A model generated the notes under the pieces. That model ran no database searches, had not been told where the DNA came from, and worked only from the letters and a program-made list of their open reading frames with translations. Made by a program: the position numbers and the translations under genes. Positions 15,690 through 24,273 of a stretch of 60,143 nucleotides of DNA are shown piece by piece; position 1 is the stretch's first letter, and every line of letters begins with the position of its first letter. Source of the stretch: Treponema sp. UBA1747 (GTDB lineage: Bacteria; Spirochaetota; Spirochaetia; Treponematales; Treponemataceae); contig DCHR01000048.1 in the NCBI GenBank assembly GCA_002315375.1, positions 1-60,143 of the forward strand. Reading direction: 5' to 3'.

Positions 15690-16175
15690 CTAATAGAGCA
15701 CAACTGAAAGATTTTGCAATTTTTCAATTATATCTAATTTTTCTGCCACTGTTTTTTCTGCGAAATAAACATACTGGGCATGTTTTTTTGCAAGAAGTTC
15801 TGTGAATTCTGCAATGCGTCTTTCTGTATCAGAAGAAAGGAAAGCTTCATCAAAGAGAAAACCGGCAACGCTTTTACAGTCCTTTACGCGGCGAGCCGAA
15901 TGATTACAGGTATTACAGAAACGTTCCAAATTCAAAGCATTGGAAAGATCCATTGAAGCATGAGGAGCAAGCACAACAAACTCCCCTTTTTCATCTTTTG
16001 CAAGAAATTCTTCACGCCAGGCGGCAAGAGTTTCTTCATTGTAAACTTCTTCATCAAGTTCAATATCTGCCTGATTGAATTCTACAAAAGAAAAAGAAGA
16101 AGGATTAACTGCTGAACCGTCAGCAATAAGAAAAAGTGAATTGTTTTTTACTTCAAAAATAGGATCTAATTTCAT
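15690..16175 (-). CDS. Hypothetical protein, 161 residues
   Basis: Soluble and acidic, with no signal peptide or membrane helix. The middle carries three closely spaced cysteines (FCNTCNHSARRVKDC) with a histidine, which could bind a metal, and the final 40 residues form a helix plus a short hydrophobic strand. No clear Shine-Dalgarno is seen. I do not recognise the family. It is isolated between the transglycosylase and a GC-rich repeat. Confidence 0.7.
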   Translation of the reverse strand: MKLDPIFEVKNNSLFLIADGSAVNPSSFSFVEFNQADIELDEEVYNEETLAAWREEFLAKDEKGEFVVLAPHASMDLSNALNLERFCNTCNHSARRVKDCKSVAGFLFDEAFLSSDTERRIAEFTELLAKKHAQYVYFAEKTVAEKLDIIEKLQNLSVVLY

Positions 16176-16203
16176 AATGGTGAAAGTTTATCAGTCATTA
16201 AAA

Positions 16204-16400
16204 AAAAACGCAATGAATGAAAAGCGGGCGTTGCGGGCTGGCGATTGAAGCCCGCAGAGGGGGTAGCGGAAAACGAAAAAGGCTGTACAAAGTACAGCCT
16301 TTCGTTTGAAGCGAGGGGGATGCTCAAGACGCGCTAGCGGCGACTTAAATCATTTCTTCTCATACAAACGACCGTAGGTCGTAGACTTCCCCCCACACAT
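16204..16400. repeat. GC-rich repeat region with hairpins
   Basis: The 309-base gap 16176-16484 holds no gene. It contains GGGCGTTGCGGG (16226-16237) followed by GCCCGCAGAGGGGGTA (16250-16265), closely repeated at 49242-49273; a stem-loop at 16272-16306 around GGCTGTA-TACAGCC; and a hairpin at 16369-16383 next to GGTCGTAGACTT, a 12-mer found inverted at 54078-54089. The rest is the pgi terminator. Confidence 0.6.
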
Positions 16401-16414
16401 TAATAGGACAACCT

Positions 16415-16441
16415 AAAAAACGCTTCTCAAGCGTTTTTTTT
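16415..16441 (-). terminator. Terminator of pgi
   Basis: An 11-bp stem (16415-16425 with 16429-16439) with a CTC loop and T-runs on both strands. It lies 44 bases past the pgi stop. A further GGCCG/CGGCC hairpin at 16463-16477 lies between them. Confidence 0.85.
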
Positions 16442-16484
16442 AACGGTTCTCTATTAAACACCGGCCGACCAGCGGCCTTACACA

Positions 16485-18068
16485 TTATTTGATAAGAAGA
16501 TTAGCGTAAGCCTTAAGAGCACCTGACATATCACCGGCCAGAACTGCTGTTGCAAGTTTCTTACCAAGCTGAACTCCCTCTTGATCGAAGCTATTTACGT
16601 TCCATACGAAGCCCTGGAACATAACTTTATTTTCGTAGTGAGCAAGAAGAGCACCAAGTGATTTTGGATTCAGCTGTGCACCGTAGATAAGACTTGAAGG
16701 TCTTTCACCTGCAAAAGCTTTATTTGGGTTTTCATCAGTTTTTCCGCAAGCGAAAGCAACGATCTGAGCTGTTACGTTTGCGCAGAGTTTTACCTGGCTT
16801 GTTGAACCTTTGATTACAACATCGTCACCTGTCTGGTTTTCAGAGAAAGCGATGAACTGAAGTGGTGTTACATCTGTTCCCTGATGAAGCAGCTGGTAGA
16901 ATGAGTGCTGTCCATTTGTTCCTGGTTCACCGAATATTACAGGACCAGTTGAGTAGTCTACAGGTTCACCAAAGCGGTTTACTGATTTACCGTTTGATTC
17001 CATGTCCAGCTGCTGAAGGTGAGCCGGGAAACGTGAAAGAGCCTGTGAATATGGCAGAATTGCAGTTGCAGGATATCCCTGCATGTTTCTTTCAAATACA
17101 CCGATAAGGGCATCAAGCATGGCAGGGTTCTTAAGAAGGTTCTTGTTTGCAGCAAGTTTGTCTTCTTCTGCAGCGCCTTCAAGGAATTCTGCAAATACTT
17201 TTGGTCCGAAAGCCAGTGACAGAACTGCTCCACCTACTCCAGAAGTAGAAGAGTAACGTCCGCCAATGTAATCGTCCATATAGAAAGCTTCAAGGTAATC
17301 AGGATTGTGTGCCAGTGGTGAAGTTTCCGATGTAACAGCGATCATGTGTTTTGAAGGATCAAGTTTTGCTTTTTTAAGGAATGCTTTTACAAAGTTTTCG
17401 TTTGTAAGTGTTTCCAGAGTTGTTCCTGATTTTGAAACCAGAATGAAGATTGTATGAGCCATGTCGATTGACTTCATAACGCTTGCGGCGTCATCAGGGT
17501 CAACATTTGAAATGAAGCGGGCTTCCATTTTGAAAGTCTTGTTTTTCTTTGCCCAGTTTTCCAGAGCCAGGTACATGGCGCGTGGACCGAGGTCAGAACC
17601 ACCGATACCGATCTGACAAACTGTTGTGAATTTTTCACCGTTTTCGTTCAGGATTTTTCCGGAATGAACTTTCTTTGCAAAAGCAGCAATTCTTTCCTGT
17701 TCCTTTACATAGAATTCACGTTTATTTACACCGTCTGCTACAACATCTTTTCCAAGCTGACCGCGTGTAAGCTGATGAAGAACCATACGTTTCTCACCAG
17801 TGTTGATAACTGCACCGTTATAAAGTTCCTTGTATTTAGCAACAAGCTGTGCTTCTTCTGCCAGGTTTTTAAGTTCAGCCAGAACTGAATCGTTTACCTG
17901 TTTTGCAGCGTAATTGTAAGTAAGACCTGCAGCCATAGGAACAGAATATTTTGCAACGCGTTTTGCAGCATCTTTTGCTGAAAGGGCTTCTTTTACAGAA
18001 ACGCCTTTAAGTGACATAAGTTTCTTCCATGATGAAAGAGTGTCAGCATTTGACCATGTAACAGACAT
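16485..18068 (-). CDS. pgi: Glucose-6-phosphate isomerase
   Basis: 527 residues, a typical bacterial length. It interconverts glucose-6-phosphate and fructose-6-phosphate in the cytoplasm. Motifs in order: IGIGGSDLGPRAM near residue 160, SKSGTTLETLTNE near 215 (phosphate binding), GGRYSSTSGVGG near 275, FGEPGTNGQHSFYQLLHQGTD near 375 with the catalytic Glu and His, and a C-terminal SFDQEGVQLGKKLA with the catalytic Lys. AGGAG precedes the ATG. It is monocistronic and divergent from yggT. Confidence 0.98.
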   Translation of the reverse strand: MSVTWSNADTLSSWKKLMSLKGVSVKEALSAKDAAKRVAKYSVPMAAGLTYNYAAKQVNDSVLAELKNLAEEAQLVAKYKELYNGAVINTGEKRMVLHQLTRGQLGKDVVADGVNKREFYVKEQERIAAFAKKVHSGKILNENGEKFTTVCQIGIGGSDLGPRAMYLALENWAKKNKTFKMEARFISNVDPDDAASVMKSIDMAHTIFILVSKSGTTLETLTNENFVKAFLKKAKLDPSKHMIAVTSETSPLAHNPDYLEAFYMDDYIGGRYSSTSGVGGAVLSLAFGPKVFAEFLEGAAEEDKLAANKNLLKNPAMLDALIGVFERNMQGYPATAILPYSQALSRFPAHLQQLDMESNGKSVNRFGEPVDYSTGPVIFGEPGTNGQHSFYQLLHQGTDVTPLQFIAFSENQTGDDVVIKGSTSQVKLCANVTAQIVAFACGKTDENPNKAFAGERPSSLIYGAQLNPKSLGALLAHYENKVMFQGFVWNVNSFDQEGVQLGKKLATAVLAGDMSGALKAYANLLIK

Positions 18069-18154
18069 AATATCTCCTGAGAGTTATATAGAAATAAGTT
18101 TGATTTTTTTTAGTATAGTGTATTTCCCCTAGTTGTGGAATTGCAAAAAACTTG

Positions 18155-18183
18155 TTGTCGCAAGTTTTTTTTGTGTTTATATT
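18155..18183 (+). promoter_or_regulatory. yggT promoter inside a hairpin, predicts a leaderless mRNA
   Basis: TTGTCG (18155-18160), 17-base spacer, TATATT (18178-18183), then 6 bases to the ATG at 18190. The -35 overlaps the loop of an A-T rich hairpin (about 18145-18154 with 18161-18170) that itself looks like a terminator. Confidence 0.65.
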
Positions 18184-18189
18184 TATATT

Positions 18190-18780
18190 ATGACTACACT
18201 TTTTTCATTAATTGCTGCTGCAATCGTTATTTACACAATTCTCTGCTTTATCGACATCATCATGACCTGGATTCCCGGTGCAAAATACACAAAATTTGGA
18301 CAGACAATTGCAAAAATTACTGAACCATATCTCCGTGTTTTCAGCAAATGGAAGTGGACTCACGTCGGATATATAGATTTTTCACCGATTATTTCCCTTG
18401 GCATTCTTTCCCTGGCCTCGTCAATTTTCGGCTCAATGGCTTCAAACGGAAGATTCCTTTTTGGAAATGCACTGGGAGAAATAATCCGCCAGATCTGGGG
18501 CCTCTGTTCCAGCCTCCTGACATTCCTTTTAATTCTGATTCTGGTACGTTTCATCGTTATCCTGATTAAAAAAAATCAGTACGATTACAATTCAATGTGG
18601 GCACAGCTGGATAATTTTCTCCGGCCTCTGGCACAGAAAATTGCAAAACCTTTCTATAAGAATCAGAACAACTATCAGAACTGCCTTCTGGCTTCCCTGC
18701 TTATCCTTATTGCAGTTCTTTTCTTAGGAAATATCCTTACCGGCATTCTGGTTCACCTTTGCCGCTCTATTCCTTTCTGA
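18190..18780 (+). CDS. YggT family membrane protein
   Basis: 196 residues from the ATG at 18190; an in-frame ATG at 18133 would fall upstream of the promoter. It has hydrophobic segments near residues 2-22, 60-80, 100-125 and 170-190, arranged as two related halves, with the family pattern TWIPGAKYTKFGQTIAKITEPYLRVFSK after the first helix and a degenerate second copy (LDNFLRPLAQKIAKPFYK). YggT proteins are linked to osmotic tolerance and cell division, without a firm biochemical role. recG follows after 30 bases but has its own predicted promoter. Confidence 0.85.
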   Translation: MTTLFSLIAAAIVIYTILCFIDIIMTWIPGAKYTKFGQTIAKITEPYLRVFSKWKWTHVGYIDFSPIISLGILSLASSIFGSMASNGRFLFGNALGEIIRQIWGLCSSLLTFLLILILVRFIVILIKKNQYDYNSMWAQLDNFLRPLAQKIAKPFYKNQNNYQNCLLASLLILIAVLFLGNILTGILVHLCRSIPF

Positions 18781-18796
18781 TTTTCTGAGTTTCAAG

Positions 18797-18802
18797 TATA
18801 AT
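18797..18802 (+). promoter_or_regulatory. -10 element of recG, predicts a leaderless mRNA
   Basis: TATAAT ends 8 bases before the recG ATG at 18811; no Shine-Dalgarno is present. The -35 (about 18775-18780) is poor, so readthrough from yggT is possible. Confidence 0.5.
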
Positions 18803-18810
18803 CTTCTATA

Positions 18811-21018
18811 ATGAAGCTTTCTGATATTAATACACCGGTCAGCGCTGTAAAAGGCGTTGGTCCGGCAATGATAAAACAACTGGCCCGCCTGAATATTTTT
18901 ACTGTTGGAGATTTACTTCAATATTATCCGCGGAAATATGAAGACCGCACCAGAAAAATCCCTCTCAAAGATTTCAACACTGAAGGCATTTTCAATAAAA
19001 TCCACACAATAGCCCAGATTACAGGTCACGAATGGTTCGGCTACGGGAACATGAAAACCCTGAAGCTTCATATAAATGATGGAACTGCTGCCGCTACCCT
19101 GGTCTGCTTCAACAGACCTTTCATGGAAAATGCATACCCCGCAGGAGCCATTGCAGCCGTAACAGGTAAATTTGAAATCAAATACAATACACTTCAGTCT
19201 TCTTCCTTTGATATTACAAAGCTTGCAGAAAATGGTTCTCTGGACGATTACAAAAATCAGATGCCGCCTGATTCCCGGGTGATTCCCATTTATGCCCTTA
19301 CAGAAGGTCTCACTCAGAAGAAACTTGGAACAGCTATTTCCAATGCCCTGAAGCAATATGCAAAAGGACTTGAGGATGAACTTGATCCGGAAATTCTGAA
19401 AAAAAGAAATCTTCTTTCCAAGCAGGAAGCCGTAACAAAAATACACCAGCCTGAAAATCTTGCAGAAGCAGAAATGGCGAGAAAAACTCTGGCTTTCGAA
19501 GAACTCTTTTTCTTCCAGAAGAAAATTCTTGAGCGGGCAGATAAAAGAGGTAAATCGCAAATCGACATTAACGGGAAAGACGTATCTTCTGATAAATCAG
19601 ATTCGGCGGTTACAAACAACTGTCAGTTATCTCCTGCACAAAAAGCATTGGTAGATGCACTTCCCTTCTCTCTTACAGAAGACCAGAAAAAAGTCATTGA
19701 TGAAATGAACATTGAAATTGACCGCGGATACAAGGAAAGAAACGATATTCTGGTTTCAGAAAATCCTGTATGTACAAAACCGCCTTTCACAATGGCAAGG
19801 CTTTTACAGGGAGATGTAGGCAGCGGTAAAACTTTAGTTGCTCTGATTCTTGCCCTTAGAATTAAGGATTATGGCGGTCAGTGCGCTGTCATGGCTCCTA
19901 CAGAAATTCTTGCGAAACAGCATGCAGAAACAGCTGCAAAACTTCTGGGACCTTTGGGCATCAGCGTTGCCTTTATGTCAGGTTCATTAAAAAGTTCGGG
20001 ACGCACCAGAGTTTTGAAAGCCCTGAAGGAAGGACAGATAGATTTAATCATCGGAACCCACGCCCTTTTCAGTGCCGATGTAGTTTACAAAGATCTGCAG
20101 CTGGCAGTAATTGATGAACAGCACCGGTTCGGCGTTATGCAGAGGGAAGCCATTATTGCAAAGGGGCGGAAAGCAGAAAAAGCAGCAGGCGGTGACAAGA
20201 AAACCTACACCTTTGAGCCTCATCTTCTTATGATGAGTGCAACTCCTATTCCACAGACTCTTGCCATGACCATTTTCGGAGACCTGGATGTTTCAGTAAT
20301 CAAAACAAAACCTGTCGGACGAAAAGAAATAACCACCTATCTTGTAAAGGAAGGCAATGAACAGAACGCCTATAATTTTGTACGGAATGAACTGTCTCAG
20401 GGGCGTCAGGCTTATTTTGTTTATCCTGCAATCGGAGAAGCAGAAGATGCTGACGATTTTGTTCTTACAGGTGACGGAAAAGAAAATGCCCGTGGACTTA
20501 AAAGTGCCACTGCTGCCTTCGAAAAGCTTTCAAAGAATATTTTCCCGGGAATCAAATGTGCTCTTCTTCACGGAAAAGTGGGAGAAGAAGAACAGGAAAA
20601 AATTCTTAAAGGATTTCAGAGCGGCGAGATTCAGATTCTTGCAGCAACAACCGTAATTGAAGTAGGAGTGGATGTTCCCAATGCAACCTGCATCGTAATA
20701 GAAGGAGCCGACCACTTCGGGCTTTCCCAGCTGCATCAGCTTCGCGGTCGCGTAGGCCGAAGCAGTCTGCAGTCATATTGTTTCCTTGTTTATTCAAACA
20801 GGATTACAGAAACCGGCATAGAAAGAATGAAAGCGCTCCGCACCAGCACAGACGGCTTCGTCCTTGCAGAACAGGATCTTAAAATCCGCGGACCGGGAGA
20901 AATCAACGGAACTCTTCAGGCAGGCGCCCTGGAGTTCAGCGTAGCCGATGTTGTCCGCGACAAAGAAATGCTCATGGAAGCCCGGCAGGAAGCGCTTCTC
21001 AATTTACAATCTCAATAA
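18811..21018 (+). CDS. recG: ATP-dependent DNA helicase RecG
   Basis: 735 residues, slightly longer than usual. It remodels stalled replication forks and branch-migrates Holliday junctions. The N-terminal wedge/OB domain starts with VKGVGPAMIKQLARLNI and YYPRKYEDR. Helicase motifs: LLQGDVGSGKT with K340, the DEQH box at 435-438 (DEQHRFGVMQ), MSATPIPQTLA, LLHGKV, and QLRGRVGRSS, then the RecG wedge-loop region with EQDLKIRGPGEINGTLQAG. A poorly conserved insertion lies around residues 250-320. Its stop is 15 bases from the convergent SDR stop. Confidence 0.97.
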   Translation: MKLSDINTPVSAVKGVGPAMIKQLARLNIFTVGDLLQYYPRKYEDRTRKIPLKDFNTEGIFNKIHTIAQITGHEWFGYGNMKTLKLHINDGTAAATLVCFNRPFMENAYPAGAIAAVTGKFEIKYNTLQSSSFDITKLAENGSLDDYKNQMPPDSRVIPIYALTEGLTQKKLGTAISNALKQYAKGLEDELDPEILKKRNLLSKQEAVTKIHQPENLAEAEMARKTLAFEELFFFQKKILERADKRGKSQIDINGKDVSSDKSDSAVTNNCQLSPAQKALVDALPFSLTEDQKKVIDEMNIEIDRGYKERNDILVSENPVCTKPPFTMARLLQGDVGSGKTLVALILALRIKDYGGQCAVMAPTEILAKQHAETAAKLLGPLGISVAFMSGSLKSSGRTRVLKALKEGQIDLIIGTHALFSADVVYKDLQLAVIDEQHRFGVMQREAIIAKGRKAEKAAGGDKKTYTFEPHLLMMSATPIPQTLAMTIFGDLDVSVIKTKPVGRKEITTYLVKEGNEQNAYNFVRNELSQGRQAYFVYPAIGEAEDADDFVLTGDGKENARGLKSATAAFEKLSKNIFPGIKCALLHGKVGEEEQEKILKGFQSGEIQILAATTVIEVGVDVPNATCIVIEGADHFGLSQLHQLRGRVGRSSLQSYCFLVYSNRITETGIERMKALRTSTDGFVLAEQDLKIRGPGEINGTLQAGALEFSVADVVRDKEMLMEARQEALLNLQSQ

Positions 21019-21033
21019 ACAATTATTCTTTTT

Positions 21034-21780
21034 TTAATACGGACTCTTGAATTCCCTTTCGGCTTTAGCCACGGCTTCTTCCAGTGTCATGCCGGTAAAA
21101 TTCTGGGCGCCAAGATTGCGGCCTGATTTTTTATCGTCAATGAAAGCACCGACAACAATACCCGGGATTGTACTTTCAGGAGCATTTGGAGCTGCAGGTC
21201 CGCCAAGGTCTGTTCGGCACCAGCCAGGATCTGTCAGGTTTATGCAAACATCGGTTCCCTGAACCTTGCTTCCCAGATCTATTGTTATTTTGTCCAGGGC
21301 AGCTTTACTTGCTGAATAACCAGCCTGCTGAGGATCCAGAGTAATTCCGCTTGTTGTATTCAGAATACGTCCGAATCCTTTTTCCATCATCTTAGGAAGG
21401 AAGTGATACATAATCATGGCCGGAGCAATGGTATTGATTTTGAAACTTTCTGTGTAATCACTTACAGGAGTTTTAAGGTATTCTGTACGGTAAGCAATCT
21501 GAAGACCTGCGTTGTTCAGGACAATTTCAACATTAACTCCAAGGTCATCTATTTTATTAAGCATTGCTTCAACCTGTGAAAGGTCCGTAAGTTCTGCAGC
21601 CACAACATAAGCTTCCACACCTTTTGCCTTTACTTCTGCCAGCACTTTTGCGGCATTTTCTTCCTTGCGGGCATGGAGAATCAGGTTACAGCCCTGTTCA
21701 GCCATAAATAAAGCTGAAAGATATCCGATTCCGCGTGATGCCCCAGTAATTAAAGCCCATTTTCCTTTTACATTAACCAT
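21034..21780 (-). CDS. Short-chain dehydrogenase/reductase
   Basis: 248 residues, classical SDR. It has the cofactor motif TGASRGIG near residue 13, NNAG near 90, the catalytic serine in NTTSG near 142, and YSASK near 155. An arginine follows the first strand (HARKEEN), which favours NADPH. The substrate cannot be read from sequence. AAGGA lies 8 bases before the ATG. A GGPAAPNAPES loop after the PGWCRTDLG motif suggests a flexible substrate lid. Confidence 0.92.
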   Translation of the reverse strand: MVNVKGKWALITGASRGIGYLSALFMAEQGCNLILHARKEENAAKVLAEVKAKGVEAYVVAAELTDLSQVEAMLNKIDDLGVNVEIVLNNAGLQIAYRTEYLKTPVSDYTESFKINTIAPAMIMYHFLPKMMEKGFGRILNTTSGITLDPQQAGYSASKAALDKITIDLGSKVQGTDVCINLTDPGWCRTDLGGPAAPNAPESTIPGIVVGAFIDDKKSGRNLGAQNFTGMTLEEAVAKAEREFKSPY

Positions 21781-21885
21781 AACAAAATCCTTATTTATAT
21801 GTTTGATATTACAAGTATATTAGGGAAAACTGAAAATAATATAATTATTTTGGGTTTATTTATCGGAATTTTCTTAAAGGAATTT

Positions 21886-22533
21886 TTATTTTGAACTCCG
21901 ATTCCGGTATTCCTCTATTTCCTTTTTCCATCCGGAATCAAGGGCTTTGCCTTCTCTTATGCTGCAGATACTTTCTGATACACAGTAAAAATTCAGGTTT
22001 GTTCCTGTTGAATCGCATTCATATCTTGCCGCCCTGTCACGGGAAATTCCCAACCGGTCTGCTTCGGCAGCTGCATCAATATTTGCACCAAGGAAAAGAA
22101 ATTCCCATCCATATTTTTCAGTTTCTTTCTCAATCATTTTCTTGATTTTATCGTAAGAGAACTCACGGCTGGAATTTTCTTCTCCGTCCGTTGTAATGAC
22201 AAAAACAGTTTTTTCAGGAACGTTGTCTTCGCCTTCGTTTTTATGAATCTTCACAATGTGATTGATTGCATTTCCTACTGCATCAAGGAGAGCTGTACAG
22301 CCTCCAACTGTATACTGCTTGTCATTCATAGGTTCAATTTTTGAAATATCTTTTCGATTGTAGATTACAGTTGAATAGGAATTGAACAACACAACAGAAA
22401 CTATAGCGTCTCCCTCACCTTCTTTCTGTTTTTCAATAAATGAATTGAATCCCCCGATTGTGTCCTTTTCAAGACCACCCATTGAACCTGAATTATCCAG
22501 AATAAAAACGATTTCTGTAAGTCCTTTTTTCAT
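21886..22533 (-). CDS. von Willebrand factor A domain protein
   Basis: 215 residues from the ATG at 22533, selected by GGAGGA 7 bases upstream; longer in-frame starts lack a ribosome site. Almost the whole protein is a vWA domain with an intact metal site: D13, S15 and S17 in LDNSGSMGG, the threonine of GGCTALLDA, and the aspartate of VITTDGEENS. The last 30 residues form a charged helix. It has no signal peptide, so it acts in the cytoplasm, probably as a metal-dependent protein-binding partner. It is the second gene after the macro-domain gene (91-base gap), probably co-transcribed. Confidence 0.9.
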   Translation of the reverse strand: MKKGLTEIVFILDNSGSMGGLEKDTIGGFNSFIEKQKEGEGDAIVSVVLFNSYSTVIYNRKDISKIEPMNDKQYTVGGCTALLDAVGNAINHIVKIHKNEGEDNVPEKTVFVITTDGEENSSREFSYDKIKKMIEKETEKYGWEFLFLGANIDAAAEADRLGISRDRAARYECDSTGTNLNFYCVSESICSIREGKALDSGWKKEIEEYRNRSSK

Positions 22534-22624
22534 AACTGATTCCTCCATATTCTTTAATCGTTTTGATAATTCAAGAATACTGAAAAAGGAAGCAGGAATG
22601 GTCGTCACTCAGGCGACAATTTTT

Positions 22625-23680
22625 TTATTTTTCATCCAGACTTTTCAAACCGTTATCATTCAAAAGAATATTAACTTCTATGACATTGTAAATTTCATTC
22701 AGAACACAGTATTTTACGATAAGGTCATAAACGTCACTTGTCATAATGCAGTATCCGGCTGTTTTAAGAAAAGCTTCAAACTCCTCCAGGTTCATTTTCA
22801 GCGCCAGCCCCAGTGCCATGACTGTATGTTTCACAGGAACTTTTTCATTCTTCTGTCCGGGGTTAATAATTTTGCTGAAATACTTACGGTCAAGACCTGC
22901 TTTTTTATAGACTTCAGCGTTGCTCAACTCCCGGTCCGCAATCTTTTTAAGCAGAACATCACGGAAAGATTCAGTTTCTGCTGAAACAAGAAAGTCTTCC
23001 AGACAACTGGATTTTTTTCTGCGGGAAGAAGCTGCTTTATCAAAAGAATAATTACAGCGAACCGAGGGTTTTTCTGCAACAATAAACTCTTCTAAATAAC
23101 CGGTAATAGCAGCTCTGGATCCACAGACAGTTATTTCTTCACGCAGGTTTTTTCCAAGATAATCCTGCACATCGTCAAAAAGGCGGTCCGAAATCTTGAA
23201 TGACTGGTCATCATAAACTACAAGAATAATTTCAATTTCGTTGTCAAAAAGGAATCGGCTTATTTCATCAATTGCAATGCGAAGCCCCAGTTCCTTGGGG
23301 AAACCATAGTTTCCGGTTCCCAGAAGAGGAATGGCTACACTTTTGCATTTCAAGGACATAGCCAGATTCAGGGCCGACGAATAGCATTTTCTCAAAAAAT
23401 CAACAGAGCCCTCATGATTACTTTCTTTATAAAAAACTCCGGATGTATGGATGATGTATTTAACCCCGTGTTCTGAAAGGTTAAACGCAGAAGTCCAGGC
23501 ACTGGTTCCGCAGTCAATAGCACCTATTTTTACCCTTTCTGCAAGGAGGTTTTCATAACCTGCAGCCTTATAAACGGCCTCGTCAGTGCCTTTACCTACC
23601 AGAGGAAGTGGATTTGCGGTGTTTACGATTGCATCAGCCCTTACACGGGTAATATCATTCCTTTCAATTTTGAATCCCAT
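22625..23680 (-). CDS. Macro-domain (ADP-ribose binding) protein with C-terminal helix-turn-helix-like domain
   Basis: 351 residues. Residues 1-165 are a macro domain: ERNDITRVRADAIVNTANPLPLVGKGTDEAVYKAAG, then AIPLLGTGNYGFP, the ADP-ribose loop pattern. Residues 165-225 are a linker. Residues 235-351 are all-helical, with ELSNAEVYKKAGLDRKYFSKI looking like a helix-turn-helix and a KHTVMALGLALKMNLEEFEAFLKTAGY segment, as in XRE-like regulators. Macro domains bind or remove ADP-ribose and related nucleotides. No ADP-ribosyltransferase is seen in the window. The ATG is 6 bases after a TATAAT (23687-23692 on the minus strand), so the mRNA may be leaderless. Confidence 0.87.
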   Translation of the reverse strand: MGFKIERNDITRVRADAIVNTANPLPLVGKGTDEAVYKAAGYENLLAERVKIGAIDCGTSAWTSAFNLSEHGVKYIIHTSGVFYKESNHEGSVDFLRKCYSSALNLAMSLKCKSVAIPLLGTGNYGFPKELGLRIAIDEISRFLFDNEIEIILVVYDDQSFKISDRLFDDVQDYLGKNLREEITVCGSRAAITGYLEEFIVAEKPSVRCNYSFDKAASSRRKKSSCLEDFLVSAETESFRDVLLKKIADRELSNAEVYKKAGLDRKYFSKIINPGQKNEKVPVKHTVMALGLALKMNLEEFEAFLKTAGYCIMTSDVYDLIVKYCVLNEIYNVIEVNILLNDNGLKSLDEK

Positions 23681-23686
23681 ACATTA

Positions 23687-23732
23687 ATTATACTACAATA
23701 ATATGGCAATAAACCCTTCTTTCTGATATATT
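23687..23732. promoter_or_regulatory. Divergent -10 elements of the macro-domain gene and purE
   Basis: TATAAT on the minus strand at 23687-23692 sits 6 bases before the macro-domain ATG, and TATATT on the plus strand at 23727-23732 sits 6 bases before the purE ATG. Neither gene has a Shine-Dalgarno. The 58-base gap is too short for separate full promoters without overlap, so the two promoters probably compete. Confidence 0.6.
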
Positions 23733-23738
23733 GTCACT

Positions 23739-24233
23739 ATGAAAGTCGCAATCTTTTTTGGTTCAAAATCTGACACAGACAAAATGTCAAAAGCAGCCGA
23801 TGTTCTTAAAGAATTCGGAGTTGAATACAAAGCTTTTGTTATTTCTGCTCACAGAGCCCACGAACTTCTGGCTGAAACTGTAGCTCAGATTGAAAAGGAC
23901 GGATTTGAAGTTATTATTGCAGGTGCAGGTCTTGCAGCTGCACTTCCAGGCGTAATTGCCGGAATGACAACAATCCCTGTAATCGGTGTACCTCTTGAAT
24001 GTGTAACACCTGGCGTAACAAACGGTCTTGCCGGTATGGACGCTCTTCTTTCTATTGTTCAGATGCCTCCACAGATTCCTGTTGCAACAGTGGGAATCGG
24101 AAACGCAAAGAACGCAGGATACCTGGCAGTTGAAATGCTGGCAATCAAATATCCTGAACTGAAAGAAAAACTGGTTGCTTTCAGAAAGAAACTGGCTGAT
24201 TCAGCTCAGGCTGATCACGTAGCAAATATTTAA
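23739..24233 (+). CDS. purE: PurE, 5-aminoimidazole ribonucleotide carboxylase/mutase component
   Basis: 164 residues, the right length. It carries out the carboxylation step of purine synthesis that yields CAIR. Active-site segments are FFGSKSD near residue 8, SAHRAHE near 41, AGAGLAAALPGV near 70, GVPLE near 86, MDALLSIVQMPP and IGNAKNAGYLA. The tryptophan usual in class I after the Ser-Asp (SDW) is a threonine here, while the GAGLAA and SIVQMPP parts look class I; no purK lies in the window. It is transcribed with purM, 40 bases downstream. Confidence 0.95.
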   Translation: MKVAIFFGSKSDTDKMSKAADVLKEFGVEYKAFVISAHRAHELLAETVAQIEKDGFEVIIAGAGLAAALPGVIAGMTTIPVIGVPLECVTPGVTNGLAGMDALLSIVQMPPQIPVATVGIGNAKNAGYLAVEMLAIKYPELKEKLVAFRKKLADSAQADHVANI

Positions 24234-24273
24234 TTTTTATATAAGTGGATAAATCCACAGGAGATAAACAAAC

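Noticed and set aside
18133..18189. 19-codon N-terminal extension of YggT
   Set aside because: It runs through the promoter and hairpin and lacks a ribosome site.
22534..22608. 25-codon N-terminal extension of the vWA protein
   Set aside because: GGAGGA sits at the right distance from the ATG at 22533, and the extension has no family match.
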